Source: Victivallales bacterium (GTDB taxonomy: Bacteria > Verrucomicrobiota > Lentisphaeria > Oligosphaerales > Oligosphaeraceae). From it: DNA of 13,451 bases. The number at the start of each line of letters is the position of its first letter. Positions within the stretch are counted from its first letter, which is position 1. The notes below the pieces were generated by a model, which had not been told where the DNA came from, ran no database searches, and saw nothing but the letters and a program-made list of their open reading frames with translations. Shown here piece by piece: positions 7,999 through 13,451 of this stretch. The stretch covers positions 1 to 13,451 of the forward strand of contig JAGCTA010000453.1 of NCBI GenBank assembly GCA_017963875.1. The letters run 5' to 3'. Position numbers and translations under genes: made by a program.

Positions 7999-7999
7999 A

Positions 8000-8449
8000 A
8001 TGTCATCAACCATCGTATTTGTCTGTGGTTCAAACCGCGCACGCAGCCCTATGGCGGCGGCATTGTTCTCAAAACTCCTGCATGACAGAAACGTGACTGA
8101 TATCGAAGTCACCTCGGCGGGATTGAAAGCACCGCGAGGCGAGACTGTCTGCTGGGAGGCACGCGAAGCGCTTCGCCGCCTGGGGCTTGAACCGCTTGCC
8201 GTCGGTGCAACCCAATTGCTGCCGAAACTGATACGTACCGCCAGTCTGCTCGTCTGCATGACTGAAGACCAGCAGGAGCAGGCCGAAAACATGTTTCCAT
8301 CGGCGAAAGGCAAAACAAGGACTCTGATGAGCGTCCTGAACTCCCATCGCCCCATTGCCGAACCAGAAAAAGGCAATCTCCAACGGCATATCGATTGCCT
8401 CAACTTGATGCGCCCCGCATTGGAAAAACTCGTGGAATTAATTGAATAA
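8000..8449 (+). CDS. Low-molecular-weight phosphotyrosine phosphatase / ArsC-like protein
   Basis: 149 residues, the normal size for this family. The P-loop C-X5-R-S is Cys9-GSNRA-Arg15-Ser16 in IVFVCGSNRARSPMAAALF, with Asn12 conserved. EVTSAGLKAPRGE matches the family's VxSAG segment. Two features differ from textbook members. The cysteine usually found just before the P-loop Arg is Ala14. The C-terminal Asp-Pro, which supplies the general acid, reads Glu121-Pro122 in IAEPEKGN. Bacterial relatives dephosphorylate protein tyrosine or arginine, act in polysaccharide export control, or reduce arsenate; the exact role is open. ATG 8000 is preferred over the in-frame ATG at 7973 because it gives the standard N-terminus just before the first strand, has AGGAGA nine bases upstream, and starts one base after the lipoprotein stop. 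It closes the run of four tightly spaced genes. Confidence 0.87.
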   Translation: MSSTIVFVCGSNRARSPMAAALFSKLLHDRNVTDIEVTSAGLKAPRGETVCWEAREALRRLGLEPLAVGATQLLPKLIRTASLLVCMTEDQQEQAENMFPSAKGKTRTLMSVLNSHRPIAEPEKGNLQRHIDCLNLMRPALEKLVELIE

Positions 8450-8452
8450 CCT

Positions 8453-8469
8453 GTTACATTTAGTTACAT
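8453..8469. repeat. Two GTTACAT direct repeats before the aminotransferase gene
   Basis: GTTACAT occurs at 8453-8459 and 8463-8469, one helical turn apart, in the 52-base gap between the phosphatase-like and aminotransferase genes. This spacing suits a regulator binding one face of the DNA, but the element is short and could be chance. Confidence 0.25.
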
Positions 8470-8501
8470 CAATTTTCAGTTAAAAAGGAAAGGACACTGA
8501 C

Positions 8502-9704
8502 ATGCAATTGCTATCATCTCAGATGGAAGGTTACCTGAAGAACTCCTCCTGGATTCGCAAGATGTTCGAGGCGGGAATTGAACTGAAGAAAAAATATGGT
8601 GCAGACGCTGTCTGCGATTTCAGCCTAGGCAACCCAGACCTGACCCCGCCACCAGCCATCATCAATGCAATGAAGGAACTGTGCACCACAGTCGCCGCGC
8701 CCGCAGGGCTAGGCTATATGCCAAACGCAGGTTATGCCGATGTGCGAGAGGCACTTGCGGAATATCTAACCAAAGAACAGAAAACACAGATTTCGGGAAA
8801 GCACCTTGTGCTTACCGTTGGAGCCGCTGGTGGCCTGAACGCGTTTTTCAGGGCAACGCTGTTGCCTGGAGACGAAGTGCTCTGCCCCGCGCCATACTTC
8901 GTGGAATACGGCTTCTATGTCGGGAATTTTGGAGGCGTCTTGAAGCCAGTTCCATCCCAGGCCCCATCCTTCCACTTGGATTTGGCGGGTTTCGAGGCGG
9001 CGATTACTGACAAGACACGCGCAGTCATCATCAACAGCCCCAACAACCCCAGCGGTGTCATCTATACCATTGACGAACTCACGCGCCTTGCGGACATTCT
9101 TACGAAAGCCACCAAGAAATATGGCCGCCCCATCTACCTGATTTCCGACGAACCGTATCGTTTCCTTGCGTTTGACGGTGCAACGGTTCCGCCCATGCTG
9201 CCCATCTACACCTACAGCATCATCGTCGGCTCGTTTTCAAAGAATCTCGCTCTGGCAGGCGAACGTATCGGCTATGTGGTCTGCAATCCTGCCATCGAAG
9301 GCGTGGATGAACTCGTTGCGGGCGTCACGATGACCAACCGCATTTTGGGCTTCGTCAATGCGCCGTGCATCGGCCAGCGCCTCATGAAAGCCGCGCTGGG
9401 CACAAGCGCAGATGCCAGTGAATATATCCTGCGCCGCAAACTCATGGCTGACGTCCTCACGGATGCGGGATTGACATTCACGATGCCCGCAGGTACATTC
9501 TACTTCTTCCCGCAGGCGCCAAATTGCATGAACGACGTTGATTTCGTCAACATGCTCGCCGACGAGCGCATCCTTGTTGTGCCAGGCAGCGGTTTCGGCT
9601 ATCCAGGCTACTTCCGCATCGCACTGTGCGTCGATACGAAATACATCGAACTATCCCGCGCTGGTTTCAAGCGTGCCGTCGCCAGAGCGCTTGGCAAGAA
9701 CTGA
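8502..9704 (+). CDS. Pyridoxal-phosphate aminotransferase, class I/II (aspartate-type fold)
   Basis: 400 residues, full length for fold-type I aminotransferases. The PLP lysine is Lys247 in GSFSKNLALAGERIGY, with the phosphate-binding Arg255 in the same segment. SPNNPSG (179-185) holds the cofactor-contacting Asn, DEPYR (216-220) the Asp and Tyr that pair with the PLP ring and oxygen, and Arg372 in FRIALC is the usual substrate-carboxylate arginine. GNPDLTPP near residue 43 is also typical. It transfers amino groups between an amino acid and a 2-oxo acid in the cytoplasm; aspartate, alanine or aromatic specificity cannot be settled by eye. AAAGGA (8489-8494) lies seven bases before the ATG, so the start is well supported. 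The rhamnosidase gene follows after 29 bases, so the two are probably in one transcript, which is unusual company for this enzyme. Confidence 0.92.
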   Translation: MQLLSSQMEGYLKNSSWIRKMFEAGIELKKKYGADAVCDFSLGNPDLTPPPAIINAMKELCTTVAAPAGLGYMPNAGYADVREALAEYLTKEQKTQISGKHLVLTVGAAGGLNAFFRATLLPGDEVLCPAPYFVEYGFYVGNFGGVLKPVPSQAPSFHLDLAGFEAAITDKTRAVIINSPNNPSGVIYTIDELTRLADILTKATKKYGRPIYLISDEPYRFLAFDGATVPPMLPIYTYSIIVGSFSKNLALAGERIGYVVCNPAIEGVDELVAGVTMTNRILGFVNAPCIGQRLMKAALGTSADASEYILRRKLMADVLTDAGLTFTMPAGTFYFFPQAPNCMNDVDFVNMLADERILVVPGSGFGYPGYFRIALCVDTKYIELSRAGFKRAVARALGKN

Positions 9705-9722
9705 ACAGAATGCCCCTGGAGC

Positions 9723-9727
9723 AAGGA
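9723..9727 (+). promoter_or_regulatory. Ribosome binding site that fixes the rhamnosidase start
   Basis: AAGGA is six bases before ATG 9734. The reading frame stays open back to 9626, inside the aminotransferase gene, with further ATGs at 9626 and 9710, but neither has such a site. Confidence 0.7.
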
Positions 9728-9733
9728 ACGACT

Positions 9734-11746
9734 ATGCACACTTTCACAGGAAAATGGATTACGACGCCCGAACTCGCGGCACTCCCCGTCTACAACGTCT
9801 TCCATCGTCAACTGGACAAATCCAACCCGCCGAACCCCTTCGCCGCCGTCCGCAACCGCCATGTGCTCTTCCGCAAAAAGTTCACGCTCGGCACTGTGAC
9901 TCCGACGACTATCTTCATCACGGCGGACGACTATTACAAGTTGTACATCAACGGTCGCTTCGTCGGCCAAGGACCCGCGCCTTGTCTGCCCATCAGACAT
10001 TATTTCAACGAGATGGACATCACGCCGTTCCTGCATGAAGGCGAAAACACCATCGCCGTCCACACCTACTACCAGGGGCTCATCAACCGTGTCTGGACCT
10101 CGGGCGACAACCGCCATGGCCTCATCTTCGATATCGTCGCCGACGGCAGGACCATCGCGTTCTCCGACGAGTCCACCAAACAGTGCATCCATTCCGCCTT
10201 TACAGCCTGCGGAATTGTCGGCTACGACACGCAATTCATGGAACGCTATGACGCAAACGCGCCCGAAGTCGGCTTCGAACAACCTGATTTCGACGACTCC
10301 CTCTGGCCGCTCGCCGCCATCAATACGAAAGCCGACTACACGCTATGCGCCCAAACCTCCAAACAACTTGATTTCGAGACCATCCTGCCTGAAAAGATGG
10401 TTCGGACGCGTACGGGCTATCTCATCGATTTTGGCGCCATCAACGTCGGATATCTCGAATTCTCCGCCAAAGGTCCGAAATATTCTAACATCGCAATGAA
10501 ATTCGCGCAGGAACTCAATCCAGATGGCACTGTCCGCGAAAACCTCCGCGCCAACTGCCGTTATGTTGAGCATTTCGTCCTTTCAGGCGGACTCGACATC
10601 CTAAACGAGTTCGACTATAAATCCTACCGCTACGTGGAACTAATTTTGCCTACAGGCGCCGCCATTGACGAATCAAGCGTGAAATTCATCAGCCGACACT
10701 ATCCATTTGACCTCAAGGCTAAATGCAAATACGACGATGCCGAACACCAGGCGGTTTGGAAACTCTGCGTCGATTCATTGCACTATGGCGTCCAGGAAGT
10801 CATCCAAGATTGCATGGAACGTGAAAAGGGCTATTACCTCGGCGATGGATGCTATACTCTCCTGACCTATTGCCTGATGACCCACGAGTTCTCGCTCATG
10901 GAAAAATTCTTTGACGACTTCTTCGACACGTCGTTTGTCAACCGAGGCCTGATGACCTGCGGTTGCTGCTCGCTTATGCAGGAAATCGCCGAGTACCCGC
11001 TGATGATGATTGAACTCGTCCCCGCCTATCTGACACTCACTGGCAATACGAAATTCATTGCTGAACGCTATGACAAGTTCGCAGACATCCTCGACTACTA
11101 CCGAGAAAACTATGCCGAGGACGACGGTTTGATCAATCACCTCGACAAATGGAATGTCATCGAATGGCCAGCGAATTTCCGTGATGGCTATGCAATTGAA
11201 GCCGAAGGCAAGGTCAGCACCATCAAGCACAATGCCATCAACGCCTACTACATCGGCGCAGTCAAGGCGATGAACCGCATCGCAAAGGCTGTTGGACGGC
11301 CGCCTTACGCGGACACTGACGCTCTCGAAGACGCGTTTATCAAAGCGTTCTATCTTCCAGAGAAACATCTATTCCGCGATAACGTGCAGTCCAACCACAT
11401 CAGCATGCCTGGGAATGTGTATGCAGCCTTCCACGGCATCATTCCAGACGATGGTTTCAAGACAGAATTCCTCAAATTGGTCCGCGAACGGTTCAGTGGT
11501 GGCGTGCTGCTCTTCCAGTCCTTCCCAATTTTGACCTATCTGACGCGCGAGGGCGAGGAAGAACTCGTCAAGGAGTTGCTCGTCCACAAGGACGCTTGGC
11601 CACGCACCATCGCCGAAGACGGCAAGCGCACCTTCGAGGGCTGGAGCAAGAACGACAAAAGCAACGCCTCACTCTTCCATCTGACAATGGCTCTTGCCGC
11701 CTGCTTCCTCACCGACTGGCCGCTTGTAGAGTCATATTCCTTCTGA
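9734..11746 (+). CDS. GH78-like alpha-L-rhamnosidase
   Basis: 670 residues from ATG 9734. The N-terminal beta-domain carries ADDYYKLYINGRFVGQGPAP (about 64-83), the usual rhamnosidase N-domain pattern. A beta-sandwich follows with YLIDFGAINVGYLEF (about 229-243) and YKSYRYVEL. The (alpha/alpha)6 barrel begins near residue 325. DCMEREKGYYLGD (359-371) corresponds to the DCPxREKxGWxGD motif, making Glu364 the likely general acid. RTFEGWSKNDKSNASLFH near the end carries Glu635 at the place of the usual base. Such enzymes remove terminal alpha-L-rhamnose from rhamnogalacturonan, flavonoid or polysaccharide ends. There is no signal peptide, so it is probably cytoplasmic. The ProMet change in DCP to DCM and the Tyr-Tyr-Leu stretch mark it as a divergent member. 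It is probably co-transcribed with the aminotransferase gene and ends at a strong terminator. Confidence 0.88.
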   Translation: MHTFTGKWITTPELAALPVYNVFHRQLDKSNPPNPFAAVRNRHVLFRKKFTLGTVTPTTIFITADDYYKLYINGRFVGQGPAPCLPIRHYFNEMDITPFLHEGENTIAVHTYYQGLINRVWTSGDNRHGLIFDIVADGRTIAFSDESTKQCIHSAFTACGIVGYDTQFMERYDANAPEVGFEQPDFDDSLWPLAAINTKADYTLCAQTSKQLDFETILPEKMVRTRTGYLIDFGAINVGYLEFSAKGPKYSNIAMKFAQELNPDGTVRENLRANCRYVEHFVLSGGLDILNEFDYKSYRYVELILPTGAAIDESSVKFISRHYPFDLKAKCKYDDAEHQAVWKLCVDSLHYGVQEVIQDCMEREKGYYLGDGCYTLLTYCLMTHEFSLMEKFFDDFFDTSFVNRGLMTCGCCSLMQEIAEYPLMMIELVPAYLTLTGNTKFIAERYDKFADILDYYRENYAEDDGLINHLDKWNVIEWPANFRDGYAIEAEGKVSTIKHNAINAYYIGAVKAMNRIAKAVGRPPYADTDALEDAFIKAFYLPEKHLFRDNVQSNHISMPGNVYAAFHGIIPDDGFKTEFLKLVRERFSGGVLLFQSFPILTYLTREGEEELVKELLVHKDAWPRTIAEDGKRTFEGWSKNDKSNASLFHLTMALAACFLTDWPLVESYSF

Positions 11747-11787
11747 AAGATTTCCCTCTCCCCATGAGGGTGATCTGGCGGTGCTCT

Positions 11788-11807
11788 GGCCTCTGCGAGG
11801 CCTTTTT
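11788..11807 (+). terminator. Rho-independent terminator after the rhamnosidase gene
   Basis: GGCCTC (11788-11793) and GAGGCC (11797-11802) form a perfect six-pair GC-rich stem with a TGC loop, followed at once by TTTTT. A weaker hairpin, CCCTC/GAGGG at 11754-11770, precedes it. The final T overlaps the stop codon of the convergent GH28 gene. On the minus strand no T-run follows the stem, so it appears to serve the plus strand only. Confidence 0.8.
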
Positions 11808-13087
11808 CAGAGTCCGTCACCTCCCTTCATAGGGGATCGGAGCGTATTGGAAACATTCTGGAAGACAATTCCTTCATGTGCAGTCACTTCCTGGCTCGAC
11901 ACTGAAAAACTGCTGTTCTGAATGCGGATGTCAGCCAGTTTGAATTCATCTTCCCCAGCAAGATAATAAACCCTTTCGCAGACCATGTTCATATTATCAA
12001 CGAGAATGTGTTCTCCAGATGAGGGCAATATTTCCTGAATCTCACAGTATTGAGTCCATGAAGAAAAAACAAACGCCACGTCAACGCAGACGCCGCGAAT
12101 CCCAGACAAGAGGAAATATTCATTTAGTTGAGGTGTATCAGGACGCATCTTCATTCGAAACACTCGTCCAGCACCATTCACCTCGCAATTCCGCATGATA
12201 ACGTTGCGGTTGTGGATTGTTTCACTGCCGCAGGTCAGGCATTGATGGCAAAACCCGAAGGTACAGTTTTCTATCAGGATATGGGTATTCGCCCCGTTTT
12301 CTGGCCGTTGGTCTGCATCGGGGCCGATGCCGCCTTTCAGTGCAATGGCATCATCATTGACTGCGAGATAGCAATTCCTTATAAGGACATATTCGCAATT
12401 GTCCAAATCGACTGCATCGGTGCTCGGCGCAGGAACTGGCTTGGCTGGCGAGGTGATTCGCAGATTCTCCAAAGTCAAACGCCGACAACGGTAATAATGC
12501 GTTGTCCAAAACGGTGAATTGCGGATTTCTACTCCTTTTATCGTGACATCATCGCTGTTGGACACATACAGGATTCGCGGACGCATCTCATCCACACCGT
12601 GACAATCAGGATTGAACTTTCGTCGAAGCCAAAAATGCCGCCAGTAAGGAAGGCCGTTTCCATCCAACACACCGTCACCTGAAATTGTGAATCCATCACA
12701 GTGGTCGGCGTTGATCAGCGCGGCGAAATAGTTCATGCTTAGCCCTGCCAGACGAGTCTGCACCAAGGCAAAGTCCGCGATTTCAGTACTGCCGAGGAGG
12801 ATAGCATCTTTTTCCAGATGCAGATGAACTCCAGGACGGAAGAAAAGCGAGCCACTCAAATACGTTCCAGCGGAAAGGACAAGCGTGCCACCGCCCTGTT
12901 TCGCCACCTCGTCGATTGCCTGCTGGAGTTTTTCCGTCTGCAACACATCTGGTCTGCCTGGAAGTACTCCCATTTCGACCGCGGAAAAACTCCTGCCGCC
13001 ATTAACTTTTTCTTCAGTTGGATGAGAAAACCATTCGGGAATGGGCGTTCCATCAGGAAAACACAAAGAAAGACTTTCTTCTGACAT
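11807..13087 (-). CDS. GH28 family glycoside hydrolase (polygalacturonase-like)
   Basis: 426 residues. RPDVLQTEKLQQAIDEVAKQGGGTLVLSAG (about 45-74) and GTYLSGSLFFRPGVHLHLEKDAILLGS open the right-handed beta-helix. The catalytic set is present in altered form: STD (Ser222-Asp224, usually NTD), NDD (Asp245, Asp246), CHQ (His281, usually GHG) and RMK (Arg311, Lys313, usually RIK). Members hydrolyse polygalacturonan or rhamnogalacturonan backbones, mostly as exo-enzymes in gut bacteria. There is no signal peptide, so cytoplasmic action on oligosaccharides is likely. The start is supported by AAAGGA (13100-13095) seven bases before the ATG. The gene is alone on its strand and convergent with the rhamnosidase gene. 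Pairing with GH78 suggests rhamnogalacturonan as the target, but this is inference. Confidence 0.92.
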   Translation of the reverse strand: MSEESLSLCFPDGTPIPEWFSHPTEEKVNGGRSFSAVEMGVLPGRPDVLQTEKLQQAIDEVAKQGGGTLVLSAGTYLSGSLFFRPGVHLHLEKDAILLGSTEIADFALVQTRLAGLSMNYFAALINADHCDGFTISGDGVLDGNGLPYWRHFWLRRKFNPDCHGVDEMRPRILYVSNSDDVTIKGVEIRNSPFWTTHYYRCRRLTLENLRITSPAKPVPAPSTDAVDLDNCEYVLIRNCYLAVNDDAIALKGGIGPDADQRPENGANTHILIENCTFGFCHQCLTCGSETIHNRNVIMRNCEVNGAGRVFRMKMRPDTPQLNEYFLLSGIRGVCVDVAFVFSSWTQYCEIQEILPSSGEHILVDNMNMVCERVYYLAGEDEFKLADIRIQNSSFSVSSQEVTAHEGIVFQNVSNTLRSPMKGGDGL

Positions 13088-13133
13088 ATCGGTATCCTTT
13101 TGGGGACAAAAATGTTATGGGAATAAAGACCGT

Positions 13134-13161
13134 ATTTTACAATAATCCACTTGGGAACAAT
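13134..13161 (-). promoter_or_regulatory. Candidate promoter of the GH28 gene
   Basis: On the minus strand a good -10, TAAAAT (13139-13134), lies 16 bases downstream of a weak -35, ATTGTT (13161-13156). The leader would be about 40 bases. The -35 is overlapped by TTGTTCCCAA, a relative of the repeat motif found further upstream, which suggests that factor binding there could affect transcription. Confidence 0.4.
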
Positions 13162-13207
13162 TACAAACTGGTAGCGGATTTTACTCAAATTGGAAAAATG
13201 TTCCCAA
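13151..13207. repeat. Nine-base inverted pair upstream of the GH28 gene
   Basis: TTGGGAACA at 13151-13159 is the exact reverse complement of TGTTCCCAA at 13199-13207, with 39 bases between. The first lies on the candidate -35, the second in the first copy of the 33-base repeat. Confidence 0.5.
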
Positions 13208-13278
13208 AATAAGATATTTCTGTTAGAAAAATGTTCCAAAAACAATATATTTTTATTGGAAAAATGTTCCAAAAACAG
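13192..13278. repeat. Three-copy 33-base direct repeat upstream of the GH28 gene
   Basis: GAAAAATGTTCC begins at 13193, 13226 and 13259, exactly 33 bases apart each time. The last copy is cut short after AAAAACA. The intact core TTGGAA-N5-TTCCAA at 13256-13272 is a perfect inverted repeat, so the units look like protein-binding sites. The region 13088-13451 has no convincing gene. Beyond about 13280 it is AT-rich sequence with no structure I can name. Confidence 0.75.
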
Positions 13279-13451
13279 TCGGAAAAAGAATTTGCCATTC
13301 CAAATGCCTGGGTCGTCAGCGGAAGCGGCAACGTCGAAAGGACTTGCGACATCATTTACCTACCTATTTACTTTTTGATGTTTCTTAAACGCAATTCGTT
13401 TGAAAAGCCGTTGATTTATAAAGTCGAGTAGATGGAAATGAAAAATCACGA

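Noticed and set aside
7468..8403. 311-codon open frame on the minus strand
   Set aside because: It is antisense to the lipoprotein and phosphatase-like genes, both supported by ribosome sites and motifs.
7973..8449. Longer start for the phosphatase-like gene at 7973
   Set aside because: It would add nine basic residues before the normal family N-terminus and overlap the lipoprotein gene, while ATG 8000 has a ribosome site.
9608..10282. 224-codon open frame on the minus strand
   Set aside because: It is antisense to the end of the aminotransferase gene and the start of the rhamnosidase gene and shows no family motif.
13192..13278. CRISPR array
   Set aside because: Repeats follow each other at a 33-base period with similar, not unique, sequence between cores, only three copies are present, and no cas genes are nearby.
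13190..13431. Small plus-strand proteins across the repeat array
   Set aside because: Two overlapping frames of 62-66 codons exist only because the repeat lacks stops. Neither has a ribosome site or a recognisable sequence.

Overview
The window looks like a carbohydrate-degradation region from a Gram-negative, gut- or rumen-type bacterium. My best guess is Lentisphaerota/Victivallales, with Kiritimatiellota or Planctomycetota as alternatives. That is an inference from gene content: a DUF4838 protein, several glycosidases with no visible signal peptide, one lipoprotein with a clear lipobox, and moderately GC-rich genes separated by AT-rich spacers. There is no rRNA, tRNA or single-copy marker gene to settle it.

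Layout. 2-1420 (+): 3' part of a DUF4838-type protein, cut by the window edge. 1504-2589 (+): pectate-lyase-superfamily right-handed beta-helix protein. 2590-3233: gene-poor spacer holding the wreck of an AAA-type ATPase gene on the minus strand (2570-2887), two small inverted repeats and a block of degenerate TGTCG heptamers. 3234-5225 (-): GH42 beta-galactosidase. 5226-5503: divergent promoter region. 5504-8449 (+): compact run of EamA/DMT transporter, class I SAM methyltransferase, lipoprotein and low-molecular-weight phosphatase-like protein. 8502-11746 (+): PLP aminotransferase followed by a GH78-like alpha-L-rhamnosidase. 11807-13087 (-): GH28 enzyme, convergent with the rhamnosidase and sharing its terminator region. 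13088-13451: AT-rich upstream region of the GH28 gene, with three copies of a 33-bp repeat that carries a GGAA-N5-TTCC core.

How the genes fit together. GH28, GH78, GH42 and the beta-helix protein are the activities expected for taking apart pectin, especially rhamnogalacturonan I with galactan side chains. None of the four has a recognisable N-terminal signal peptide, which suggests that imported oligosaccharides are finished inside the cell. The transporter-methyltransferase-lipoprotein-phosphatase run has no obvious link to sugar breakdown and may be an unrelated or undescribed unit.

The most interesting non-coding structure is the 33-bp repeat array and the inverted TTGGGAACA/TGTTCCCAA pair in front of the GH28 gene, which could be a multi-site operator or a mobile intergenic repeat. 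The most interesting protein detail is the phosphatase-like protein, where the usual Asp-Pro general-acid motif reads Glu-Pro.
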